Shown: piece after piece, positions 10,873 to 24,022 of the stretch | How the letters are laid out: every line of letters begins with the position of its first letter | Position numbering within the stretch: position 1 is the stretch's first letter | Assembly (NCBI GenBank): GCA_963971575.1 | Contig: OZ020616.1 | Coordinates: 25,141,120 to 25,205,119, forward strand | Length of the DNA stretch: 64,000 nt | Direction of reading: 5' to 3' | Source: Liopterus haemorrhoidalis | Taxonomy: Eukaryota > Arthropoda > Insecta > Coleoptera > Dytiscidae | Program-made: the position numbers and the translations under genes | The notes under the pieces: generated by a model | Seen by the model: the letters and a program-made list of their open reading frames with translations, nothing else | Told to the model about the DNA's origin: nothing | Databases searched by the model: none

Positions 10873-13800
10873 GGTCCGATATATGGTAAAGGCACATTTT
10901 AAAACATATTTTAAACAAAAAAAAAATTTGAAAAATTTTGAAATTTTTGTAATAGAATTTAATTTTTCAAAAAATTATATCTCAATAACGGTAAAAGATA
11001 GGGACCTCTGGTTTAAATTTTTGATTTCCTCAAGTCCATTTTAGTCGAAGGAAATTAGGGCCTTAATAACCAAACTTATACAAAAGCATGTATCATTAAA
11101 CAAAACCCTTAAAAATGGCAAAAAATCGAAAAATCGTAAGGGGGACCCCTTCGATAAGAAATCTCGAATTTTTACAAAAAAAAATATTTCGGATTTTTCT
11201 CAAAATTGATACACATTGGGCCGTAGATCAAAAAATAAGGTTCATTTTGGATTTTGGCCAACTGTTTTTGAGTAAATCGGAAAAAAAGTACCTAAAAATG
11301 ACTACATCGGAAAATAGTACCTAAAATTGACTATAACTCAAAAACTAAGGCCTCTTGATTTTTTTAAATATTTTTTTATTAATCCTCACCCCAAAATTAC
11401 CTAACGGCCGTATTTTGGACTGTATTAGGAAAACTTTTTTTTCAAAAAAATTAACAGAGAATATGTGGACAGGTATTTCAAAAACTAAAAGAGATAGGGA
11501 CCTGCGGTTGGAATTTTTGAAGTTGTAAGGTCCGGTATATGGTAAAGGCACATTTTAAAACATATTTTAAACAAAAAAAAATTTTGAAAAATTTTGAAAT
11601 TTTTGTAATAGAATTTAATTTTTCAAAAAATTATATCTCAATAACGGTAAAAGATAGGGACCTCTGGTTTAAATTTTTGAGTTCCTCAAGACCATTTTAG
11701 TCGAAGAAAATTAGGGCCTTAATAACCAAACTTATACAAAAGCATGTATCATTAAACAAAACCCTTAAAAATGGCAAAAAATCGAAAAATCGTAAGGGGG
11801 ACCTCTTCGATAAGAAATCTCGAATTTTTACAAAAAAAAATATTTCGGATTTTTCTCAAAATTGATACACATTGGGCCGTAGATCACAAAAATAAGGTTC
11901 ATTTTGGATTTTGGCCCACTGTTTTTGAGTAAATCGGAAAAAAAGTACCTAAAAATGACTACATCGGAAAATAGTACCTAAAATTGACTATAACTCAAAA
12001 ACTAAGGCCTCTTGATTTTTTTAAATATTTTTTTATTAATCCTCACCCCAAAATTACCTAACGGCCGTATTTTGGACTGTATTAGGAAAACTTTTTTTTT
12101 TTCAAAAAAATTAACAGAATATATGAACATGTATTTCAAAAACTAAAAGAGATAGGGACCTGCGGTTGGAACTTTTGAAGTTTTAAGGTCCGATATATGG
12201 TAAAGGCACATTTTAAAACATATTTTAAACAAAAAAAAAATTTGAAAAATTTTGAAATTTTTGTAATAGAATTTAATTTTTCAAAAAATTATATCTCAAT
12301 AACGGTAAAAGATAGGGACCTCTGGTTTAAATTTTTGAGTTCCTCAAGTCCATTTTAGTCGAAGGAAATTAGGGCCTTAATAACCAAACTTATACACAAG
12401 CATGTATCATTAAAAAAAAACCTTAAAAATGGCAAAAAATCGAAAAATCGTAAGGATGACCCCTTCGATAAGAAATCTCGAATTTTTACAAAAAAAAATA
12501 TTTCGGATTTTTCTCAAAATTGATACACATTGGGCCGTAGATTTCAAAAATAAGGTTCATTTTGGATTTTGGCCAACTGTTTTTGAGTAAATCGGAAAAA
12601 AAGTACCTAAAATTGACTATATCGGAAAATAGTACCTAAAATTGACTATAACTCAAAAACTAAGGCCTCTTGATTTTTTTAAATATTTTTTTATTAATCC
12701 TCACCCCAAAATTACCTAACGGCCGTATTTTGGACTGTATTAGGAAAACTTTTTTTTTCAAAAAAATTAACAGAGAATATATGAACAGGTATTTCAAAAA
12801 CTAAAAGAGATAGGGACCTGCGGTGGGAATTTTTGAAGTTTTAAGGTCCGATATATGGTAAAGGCACATTTTAAAACATATTTTAAACAAAAAAAAAATT
12901 TGAAAAATTTTGAAATTTTTGTAATAGAATTTAATTTTTCAAAAAATTATATCTCAATAACGGTAAAAGATAGGGACCTCTGGTTTAAATTTTTGAGTTC
13001 CTAAAGTCCATTTTAGTCGAAGGAAATTAGGGCCTAAATAACAAAACTTATACAAAAGCATGTATCATTAAACAAAACCCTTAAAAATGGCAAAAAATCG
13101 AAAAATCGTAAGGGGGACCCCTTCGATAAGAAATCTCGAATTTTTACAAAAAAAAATATTTCGGATTTTTCTCAAAATTGATACACATTGGGCCGTAGAT
13201 CACAAAAATAAGGTTCATTTTGGATTTTGGCCAACTGTTTTTGAGTAAATCGGAAAAAAAGTACCTAAAAATGACTACATCGGAAAATAGTACCTAAAAT
13301 TGACTATAACTCAAAAACTAAGGCCTCTTGATTTTTTTAAATATTTTTTTATTAATCCTCACCCCAAAATTACCTAACGGCCGTATTTTGGACTGTATTA
13401 GGAAAACTTTTTTTTCAAAAAAATTAACAGAGAATATGTGGACAGGTATTTCAAAAACTAAAAGAGATAGGGACCTGCGGTTGGAATTTTTGAAGTTTTA
13501 AGGTCCGGTATATGGTAAAGGCACATTTTAAAACATATTTTAAACAAAAAAAAAATTTGAAAAATTTTGAAATTTTTGTAATAGAATTTAATTTTTCAAA
13601 AAATTATATCTCAATAACGGTAAAAGATAGGGACCTCTGGTTTAAATTTTTGAGTTCCTCAAGTCCATTTTAGTCGAAGGAAATTAGGGCCTTAATAACC
13701 AAACTTATACACAAGCATGTATCATTAAAAAAAAACCTTAAAAATGGCAAAAAATCGAAAAATCGTAAGGATGACCCCTTCGATAAGAAATCTCGAATTA

Positions 13801-16800
13801 TTACAAAAAAAAATATTTCGGATTTTTCTCAAAATTGATACACATTGGGCCGTAGATTTCAAAAATAAGGTTCATTTTGGATTTTGGCCAACTGTTTTTG
13901 AGTAAATCGGAAAAAAAGTACCTAAAATTGACTATATCGGAAAATAGTACCTAAAATTGACTATAACTCAAAAACTAAGGCCTCTTGATTTTTTTAAATA
14001 TTTTTTTATTAATCCTCACCCCAAAATTACCTAACGGCCGTATTTTGGACTGTATTAGGAAAACTTTTTTTTCAAAAAAATTAACAGAGAATATGTGGAC
14101 AGGTATTTCAAAAACTAAAAGAGATAGGGACCTGCGGTTGGAATTTTTGAAGTTTTAAGGTCCGGTATATGGTAAAGGCACATTTTAAAACATATTTTAA
14201 ACAAAAAAAAATTTTGAAAAATTTTGAAATTTTTGTAATAGAATTTAATTTTTCAAAAAATTATATCTCAATAACGGTAAAAGATAGGGACCTCTGGTTT
14301 AAATTTTTGAGTTCCTCAAGACCATTTTAGTCGAAGAAAATTAGGGCCTTAATAACCAAACTTATACAAAAGCATGTATCATTAAACAAAACCCTTAAAA
14401 ATGGCAAAAAATCGAAAAATCGTAAGGGGGACCTCTTCGATAAGAAATCTCGAATTTTTACAAAAAAAAATATTTCGGATTTTTCTCAAAATTGATACAC
14501 ATTGGGCCGTAGATCACAAAAATAAGGTTCATTTTGGATTTTGGCCCACTGTTTTTGAGTAAATCGGAAAAAAAGTACCTAAAAATGACTACATCGGAAA
14601 ATAGTACCTAAAATTGACTATAACTCAAAAACTAAGGCCTCTTGATTTTTTTAAATATTTTTTTATTAATCCTCACCCCAAAATTACCTAACGGCCGTAT
14701 TTTGGACTGTATTAGGAAAACTTTTTTTTTTTCAAAAAAATTAACAGAATATATGAACATGTATTTCAAAAACTAAAAGAGATAGGGACCTGCGGTTGGA
14801 ACTTTTGAAGTTTTAAGGTCCGATATATGGTAAAGGCACATTTTAAAACATATTTTAAACAAAAAAAAAATTTGAAAAATTTTGAAATTTTTGTAATAGA
14901 ATTTAATTTTTCAAAAAATTATATCTCAATAACGGTAAAAGATAGGGACCTCTGGTTTAAATTTTTGAGTTCCTCAAGTCCATTTTAGTCGAAGGAAATT
15001 AGGGCCTTAATAACCAAACTTATACACAAGCATGTATCATTAAAAAAAAACCTTAAAAATGGCAAAAAATCGAAAAATCGTAAGGATGACCCCTTCGATA
15101 AGAAATCTCGAATTTTTACAAAAAAAAATATTTCGGATTTTTCTCAAAATTGATACACATTGGGCCGTAGATTTCAAAAATAAGGTTCATTTTGGATTTT
15201 GGCCAACTGTTTTTGAGTAAATCGGAAAAAAAGTACCTAAAATTGACTATATCGGAAAATAGTACCTAAAATTGACTATAACTCAAAAACTAAGGCCTCT
15301 TGATTTTTTTAAATATTTTTTTATTAATCCTCACCCCAAAATTACCTAACGGCCGTATTTTGGACTGTATTAGGAAAACTTTTTTTTTCAAAAAAATTAA
15401 CAGAGAATATATGAACAGGTATTTCAAAAACTAAAAGAGATAGGGACCTGCGGTGGGAATTTTTGAAGTTTTAAGGTCCGATATATGGTAAAGGCACATT
15501 TTAAAACATATTTTAAACAAAAAAAAATTTTGAAAAATTTTGAAATTTTTGTAATAGAATTTAATTTTTCAAAAAATTATATCTCAATAACGGTAAAAGA
15601 TAGGGACCTCTGGTTTAAATTTTTGAGTTCCTCAAGTCCATTTTAGTCGAAGGAAATTAGGGCCTTAATAACAAAACTTATACAAAAGCATGTATCATTA
15701 AACAAAACCCTTAAAAATGGCAAAAAATCGAAAAATCGTAAGGGGGACCCCTTCGATAAGAAATCTAGAATTTTTACCAAAAAAAATATTTCGGATTTTT
15801 CTCAAAATTGATACACATTGGGCCGTAGATCACAAAAATAAGGTTAATTTTGGATTTTGGCCAACTGTTTTTGAGTAAATCGGAAAAAAAGTACCTAAAA
15901 TTGACTATATCGGAAAATAGTACCTAAAATTGACTATAACTCAAAAACTAAAGCCTCTTGATTTTTTTAAATATTTTTTTATTAATCCTCACCCCAAAAT
16001 TACCTAACGGCCGTATTTTGGACTGTATTAGGAAAACTTTTTTTTTTTCAAAAAAATTAACAGAATATATGAACATGTATTTCAAAAACTAAAAGAGAGA
16101 GGGACCTGCGGTTGGAACTTTTGAAGTTTTAAGGTCCGATATATGGTAAAGGCACATTTTAAAACATATTTTAAACAAAAAAAAAATTTGAAAAATTTTG
16201 AAATTTTTATAATAGAATTTAATTTATCAAAAAATTATATCTCAATAACGGTAAAAGATAGGGACCTCTGGTTTAAATTTTTGAGTTCCTCAAGTCCATT
16301 TTAGTCGAAGGAAATTAGGGCCTTAATAACCAAACTTACACAAAAGCATGTATCATTAAAAAAAAACCTTAAAAATGGCAAAAAATCGAAAAATCGTAAG
16401 CGGGACCCCTTCGATAAGAAATCTCGAATTTTTACAAAAAAAAATTTTTCGGATTTTTCTCAAAATTGATACACATTGGGCCGTAAATTTCAAAAATAAG
16501 GTTCATTTTGGATTTTGGCCAACTGTTTTTGAGTAAATCGGAAAAAAAGTACCTAAAATTGACTATATCGGAAAATAGTACCTAAAATTGACTATAACTC
16601 AAAAACTAAGGCCTCTGGATTTTTTTAAATATTTTTTTATTAATCCTCACCCCAAAATTACCTAACGGCCGTATTTTGGACTGTATTAGGAAAACTTTTT
16701 TTTTCAAAAAAATTAACAGAAAATATATGAACAGGTATTTCAAAAACTAAAAGAGATAGGGACCTGCGGTGGGAATTTTTGAAGTTTTAAGGTCCGATAT

Positions 16801-17448
16801 ATGGTAAAGGCACATTTTAAAACATATTTTAAACAAAAAAAAATTTTGAAAAATTTTGAAATTTTTGTAATAGAATTTAATTTTTCAAAAAACTATATCT
16901 CAATAACGGTAAAAGATAGGGACCTCTGGTTTAAATTTTTGAGTTCCTCAAGTCCATTTTAGTCGAAGGAAATTAGGGCCTTAATAACAAAACTTATACA
17001 AAAGCATGTATCATTAAACAAAACCCTTAAAAATGGCAAAAAATCGAAAAATCGTAAGGGGGACCCCTTCGATAAGAATTCTAGAACTTTTACCAAAAAA
17101 AATATTTCGGATTTTTCTCAAAATTGATACACATTGGGCCGTAGATCACAAAAATAAGGTTAATTTTGGATTTTAGCCAACTGCTTTTGAGTAAATCGGA
17201 AAAAAAGTACCTAAAATTGACTATATCGGAAAATAGTACCTAAAATTGACTATAACTCAAAAACTAAGGCCTCTTGATTTTTTTAAATATTTTTTTATTA
17301 ATCCTCACCCCAAAATTACCTAACGGCCGTATTTTGGACTGTATTAGGAAAACTTTTTTTTCAAAAAAAATTAACAGAGAATATATGAACAGGTATTTCA
17401 AAAACTAAAAGAGATAGGGACCTGCGGTTGGAACTTTTGAAGTTTTAA
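10873..17448 (+). repeat. Domain III, HOR copy A: 10 of 11 units (unit 6 missing)
   Basis: Unit starts are 10873 (unit 1), 11529 (2), 12187 (3), 12845 (4), 13502 (5), 14159 (7), 14817 (8), 15475 (9), 16133 (10) and 16791 (11). The diagnostic marks are: TTGATTTCCTC in 1; GAAGTTGTAAGG and CAAGACCATT in 2; ACACAAGCATG in 3, 5 and 8; TCCTAAAGTCC in 4; CGAATTATTAC in 5; CAAGACCATT in 7; AATCTAGAAT in 9; AGAGAGAGGGACC in 10; and AACTATATC plus GAATTCTAGAAC in 11. The unit with AGATAGTGACC, present in copies B and C, is absent. The left edge of the similarity lies near 10.82 kb. Confidence 0.9.
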
Positions 17449-20400
17449 GGTCCGATATATGGTAAAGGCACATTTTAAAACATATTTTAAACAAAAAAAA
17501 AATTTGAAAAATTTTGAAATTTTATAATAGAATTTAATTTTTCAAAAAATTATATCTCAATAACGGTAAAAGATAGGGACCTCTGGTTTAAATTTTTGAT
17601 TTCCTCAAGTCCATTTTAGTCGAAGGAAATTAGGGCCTTAATAACCAAACTTATACAAAAGCATGTATCATTAAACAAAACCCTTAAAAATGGCAAAAAA
17701 TCGAAAAATCGTAAGGGGGACCCCTTCGATAAGAAATCTCGAATTTTTACAAAAAAAAATATTTCGGATTTTTCTCAAAATTGATACACATTGGGCCGTA
17801 GATCAAAAAATAAGGTTCATTTTGGATTTTGGCCAACTGTTTTTGAGTAAATCGGAAAAAAAGTACCTAAAAATGACTACATCGGAAAATAGTACCTAAA
17901 ATTGACTATAACTCAAAAACTAAGGCCTCTTGATTTTTTTAAATATTTTTTTATTAATCCTCACCCCAAAATTACCTAACGGCCGTATTTTGGACTGTAT
18001 TAGGAAAACTTTTTTTTCAAAAAAATTAACAGAGAATATGTGGACAGGTATTTCAAAAACTAAAAGAGATAGGGACCTGCGGTTGGAATTTTTGAAGTTG
18101 TAAGGTCCGGTATATGGTAAAGGCACATTTTAAAACATATTTTAAACAAAAAAAAATTTTGAAAAATTTTGAAATTTTTGTAATAGAATTTAATTTTTCA
18201 AAAAATTATATCTCAATAACGGTAAAAGATAGGGACCTCTGGTTTAAATTTTTGAGTTCCTCAAGACCATTTTAGTCGAAGAAAATTAGGGCCTTAATAA
18301 CCAAACTTATACAAAAGCATGTATCATTAAACAAAACCCTTAAAAATGGCAAAAAATCGAAAAATCGTAAGGGGGACCTCTTCGATAAGAAATCTCGAAT
18401 TTTTACAAAAAAAAATATTTCGGATTTTTCTCAAAATTGATACACATTGGGCCGTAGATCACAAAAATAAGGTTCATTTTGGATTTTGGCCCACTGTTTT
18501 TGAGTAAATCGGAAAAAAAGTACCTAAAAATGACTACATCGGAAAATAGTACCTAAAATTGACTATAACTCAAAAACTAAGGCCTCTTGATTTTTTTAAA
18601 TATTTTTTTAATAATCCTCACCCCAAAATTACCTAACGGCCGTATTTTGGACTGTATTAGGAAAACTTTTTTTTTTTCAAAAAAATTAACAGAATATATG
18701 AACATGTATTTCAAAAACTAAAAGAGATAGGGACCTGCGGTTGGAACTTTTGAAGTTTTAAGGTCCGATATATGGTAAAGGCACATTTTAAAACATATTT
18801 TAAACAAAAAAAAAATTTGAAAAATTTTGAAATTTTTGTAATAGAATTTAATTTTTCAAAAAATTATATCTCAATAACGGTAAAAGATAGGGACCTCTGG
18901 TTTAAATTTTTGAGTTCCTCAAGTCCATTTTAGTCGAAGGAAATTAGGGCCTTAATAACCAAACTTATACACAAGCATGTATCATTAAAAAAAACCTTAA
19001 AAATGGCAAAAAATCGAAAAATCGTAAGGATGACCCCTTCGATAAGAAATCTCGAATTTTTACAAAAAAAAATATTTCGGATTTTTCTCAAAATTGATAC
19101 ACATTGGGCCGTAGATTTCAAAAATAAGGTTCATTTTGGATTTTGGCCAACTGTTTTTGAGTAAATCGGAAAAAAAGTACCTAAAATTGACTATATCGGA
19201 AAATAGTACCTAAAATTGACTATAACTCAAAAACTAAGGCCTCTTGATTTTTTTAAATATTTTTTTATTAATCCTCACCCCAAAATTACCTAACGGCCGT
19301 ATTTTGGACTGTATTAGGAAAACTTTTTTTTTCAAAAAAATTAACAAAAAATATATGAACAGGTATTTCAAAAACTAAAAGAGATAGGGACCTGCGGTGG
19401 GAATTTTTGAAGTTTTAAGGTCCGATATATGGTAAAGGCACATTTTAAAACATATTTTAAACAAAAAAAAATTTTGAAAAATTTTGAAATTTTTGTAATA
19501 GAATTTAATTTTTCAAAAAATTATATCTCAATAACGGTAAAAGATAGGGACCTCTGGTTTAAATTTTTGAGTTCCTAAAGTCCATTTTAGTCGAAGGAAA
19601 TTAGGGCCTTAATAACAAAACTTATACAAAAGCATGTATCATTAAACAAAACCCTTAAAAATGGCAAAAAATCGAAAAATCGTAAGGGGGACCCCTTCGA
19701 TAAGAAATCTCGAATTTTTACAAAAAAAAATATTTCGGATTTTTCTCAAAATTGATACACATTGGGCCGTAGATCACAAAAATAAGGTTCATTTTGGATT
19801 TTGGCCAACTGTTTTTGAGTAAATCGGAAAAAAAGTACCTAAAAATGACTACATCGGAAAATAGTACCTAAAATTGACTATAACTCAAAAACTAAGGCCT
19901 CTTGATTTTTTTAAATATTTTTTTATTAATCCTCACCCCAAAATTACCTAACGGCCGTATTTTGGACTGTATTAGGAAAACTTTTTTTTCAAAAAAATTA
20001 ACAGAGAATATGTGGACAGGTATTTCAAAAACTAAAAGAGATAGGGACCTGCGGTTGGAATTTTTGAAGTTTTAAGGTCCGGTATATGGTAAAGGCACAT
20101 TTTAAAACATATTTTAAACAAAAAAAAAATTTGAAAAATTTTGAAATTTTTGTAATAGAATTTAATTTTTCAAAAAATTATATCTCAATAACGGTAAAAG
20201 ATAGGGACTTCTGGTTTAAATTTTTAAGTTCCTCAAGTCCATTTTAGTCGAAGGAAATTAGGGCCTTAATAACCAAACTTATACACAAGCATGTATCATT
20301 AAAAAAAAACCTTAAAAATGGCAAAAAATCGAAAAATCGTAAGGATGACCCCTTCGATAAGAAATCTCGAATTATTACAAAAAAAAATATTTCGGATTTT

Positions 20401-23400
20401 TCTCAAAATTGATACACATTGGGCCGTAGATTTCAAAAATAAGGTTCATTTTGGATTTTGGCCAACTGTTTTTGAGTAAATCGGAAAAAAAGTACCTAAA
20501 ATTGACTATATCGGAAAATAGTACCTAAAATTGACTATAACTCAAAAACTAAGGCCTCTTGATTTTTTTAAATATTTTTTTATTAATCCTCACCCCAAAA
20601 TTACCTAACGGCCGTATTTTGGACTGTATTAGGAAAACTTTTTTTTTCAAAAAAATTAACAGAGAATATATGAACAGGTATTTCAAAAACTAAAAGAGAT
20701 AGGGACCTGCGGTGGGAATTTTTGAAGTTTTAAGGTCCGATATATGGTAAAGGCACATTTTAAAACATATTTTAAACAAAAAAAAATTTTGAAAAATTTT
20801 GAAATTTTTGTAATAGAATTTAATTTTTCAAAAAATTATATCTCAATAACGGTAAAAGATAGTGACCTCTGGTTTAAATTTTTGAGTTCCTAAAGTCCAT
20901 TTTAGTCGAAGGAAATTAGGGCCTTAATAACAAAACTTATACAAAAGCATGTATCATTAAACAAAACCCTTAAAAATGGCAAAAAATCGAAAAATCGTAA
21001 GGGGGACCCCTTCGATAAGAAATCTCGAATTTTTACAAAAAAAAATATTTCGGATTTTTCTCAAAATTGATACACATTGGGCCGTAGATCACAAAAATAA
21101 GGTTCATTTTGGATTTTGGCCAACTGTTTTTGAGTAAATCGGAAAAAAAGTACCTAAAAATGACTACATCGGAAAATAGTACCTAAAATTGACTATAACT
21201 CAAAAACTAAGGCCTCTTGATTTTTTTAAATATTTTTTTATTAATCCTCACCCCAAAATTACCTAACGGCCGTATTTTGGACTGTATTAGGAAAACTTTT
21301 TTTTCAAAAAAATTAACAGAGAATATGTGGACAGGTATTTCAAAAACTAAAAGAGATAGGGACCTGCGGTTGGAATTTTTGAAGTTTTAAGGTCCGGTAT
21401 ATGGTAAAGGCACATTTTAAAACATATTTTAAACAAAAAAAAATTTTGAAAAATTTTGAAATTTTTGTAATAGAATTTAATTTTTCAAAAAATTATATCT
21501 CAATAACGGTAAAAGATAGGGACCTCTGGTTTAAATTTTTGAGTTCCTCAAGACCATTTTAGTCGAAGAAAATTAGGGCCTTAATAACCAAACTTATACA
21601 AAAGCATGTATCATTAAACAAAACCCTTAAAAATGGCAAAAAATCGAAAAATCGTAAGGGGGACCTCTTCGATAAGAAATCTCGAATTTTTACAAAAAAA
21701 AATATTTCGGATTTTTCTCAAAATTGATACACATTGGGCCGTAGATTTCAAAAATAAGGTTCATTTTGGATTTTGGCCAACTGTTTTTGAGTAAATCGGA
21801 AAAAAAGTACCTAAAATTGACTATATCGGAAAATAGTACCTAAAATTGACTATAACTCAAAAACTAAGGCCTCTTGATTTTTTTAAATATTTTTTTATTA
21901 ATCCTCACCCCAAAATTACCTAACGGCCGTATTTTGGACTGTATTAGGAAAACTTTTTTTTTCAAAAAAATTAACAGAGAATATATGAACAGGTATTTCA
22001 AAAACTAAAAGAGATAGGGACCTGCGGTGGGAATTTTTGAAGTTTTAAGGTCCGATATATGGTAAAGGCACATTTTAAAACATATTTTAAACAAAAAAAA
22101 ATTTTGAAAAATTTTGAAATTTTTGTAATAGAATTTAATTTTTCAAAAAATTATATCTCAATAACGGTAAAAGATAGGGACCTCTGGTTTAAATTTTTGA
22201 GTTCCTCAAGTCCATTTTAGTCGAAGGAAGTTAGGGCCTTAATAACAAAACTAATACAAAAGCATGTATCATTAAACAAAACCCTTAAAAATGGCAAAAA
22301 ATCGAAAAATCGTAAGGGGGACCCCTTCGATAAGAAATCTAGAATTTTTACCAAAAAAAATATTTCGGATTTTTCTCAAAATTGATACACATTGGGCCGT
22401 AGATCACAAAAATAAGGTTAATTTTGGATTTTGGCCAACTGTTTTTGAGTAAATCGGAAAAAAAGTACCTAAAATTGACTATATCGGAAAATAGTACCTA
22501 AAATTGACTATAACTCAAAAACTAAAGCCTCTTGATTTTTTTAAATATTTTTTTATTAATCCTCACCCCAAAATTACCTAACGGCCGTATTTTGGACTGT
22601 ATTAGGAAAACTTTTTTTTTTTCAAAAAAATTAACAGAATATATGAACATGTATTTCAAAAACTAAAAGAGAGAGGGACCTGCGGTTGGAACTTTTGAAG
22701 TTTTAAGGTCCGATATATGGTAAAGGCACATTTTAAAACATATTTTAAACAAAAAAAAAATTTGAAAAATTTTGAAATTTTTATAATAGAATTTAATTTA
22801 TCAAAAAATTATATCTCAATAACGGTAAAAGATAGGGACCTCTGGTTTAAATTTTTGAGTTCCTCAAGTCCATTTTAGTCGAAGGAAATTAGGGCCTTAA
22901 TAACCAAACTTACACAAAAGCATGTATCATTAAAAAAAAACCTTAAAAATGGCAAAAAATCGAAAAATCGTAAGCGGGACCCCTTCGATAAGAAATCTCG
23001 AATTTTTACAAAAAAAAATTTTTCGGATTTTTCTCAAAATTGATACACATTGGGCCGTAAATTTCAAAAATAAGGTTCATTTTGGATTTTGGCCAACTGT
23101 TTTTGAGTAAATCGGAAAAAAAGTACCTAAAATTGACTATATCGGAAAATAGTACCTAAAATTGACTATAACTCAAAAACTAAGGCCTCTGGATTTTTTT
23201 AAATATTTTTTTATTAATCCTCACCCCAAAATTACCTAACGGCCGTATTTTGGACTGTATTAGGAAAACTTTTTTTTTCAAAAAAATTAACAGAAAATAT
23301 ATGAACAGGTATTTCAAAAACTAAAAGAGATAGGGACCTGCGGTGGGAATTTTTGAAGTTTTAAGGTCCGATATATGGTAAAGGCACATTTTAAAACATA

Positions 23401-24022
23401 TTTTAAACAAAAAAAAATTTTGAAAAATTTTGAAATTTTTGTAATAGAATTTAATTTTTCAAAAAACTATATCTCAATAACGGTAAAAGATAGGGACCTC
23501 TGGTTTAAATTTTTGAGTTCCTCAAGTCCATTTTAGTCGAAGGAAATTAGGGCCTTAATAACAAAACTTATACAAAAGCATGTATCATTAAACAAAACCC
23601 TTAAAAATGGCAAAAAATCGAAAAATCGTAAGGGGGACCCCTTCGATAAGAATTCTAGAACTTTTACCAAAAAAAATATTTCGGATTTTTCTCAAAATTG
23701 ATACACATTGGGCCGTAGATCACAAAAATAAGGTTAATTTTGGATTTTAGCCAACTGCTTTTGAGTAAATCGGAAAAAAAGTACCTAAAATTGACTATAT
23801 CGGAAAATAGTACCTAAAATTGACTATAACTCAAAAACTAAGGCCTCTTGATTTTTTTAAATATTTTTTTATTAATCCTCACCCCAAAATTACCTAACGG
23901 CCGTATTTTGGACTGTATTAGGAAAACTTTTTTTTCAAAAAAAATTAACAGAGAATATATGAACAGGTATTTCAAAAACTAAAAGAGATAGGGACCTGCG
24001 GTTGGAACTTTTGAAGTTTTAA
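17449..24022 (+). repeat. Domain III, HOR copy B: 10 of 11 units (unit 8 missing)
   Basis: Unit starts are 17449 (1), 18104 (2), 18762 (3), 19419 (4), 20076 (5), 20734 (6), 21391 (7), 22049 (9), 22707 (10) and 23365 (11). Unit 6 is present (AGATAGTGACC near 20858), but the unit-8 type with ACACAAGCATG after unit 7 is missing. Unit 7 begins normally (CAAGACCATT, GACCTCTTCG) and then switches to the ending of unit 8 (GTAGATTTC, GGCCAACTG, TTGACTATATC). Unit 1 has a one-base loss in GAAATTTTATAATAG near 17520, which explains the 655 bp unit. Confidence 0.9.

Noticed and set aside
11115..11324. 69-codon open frame repeated at 17690 and 24265, with a 68-codon minus-strand frame nearby
   Set aside because: These recur only because unit 1 of the HOR is repeated. 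They exist through a one-base loss in GATCAAAAAATAAGG, and the sequence is low-complexity with no recognisable domain or codon signal.
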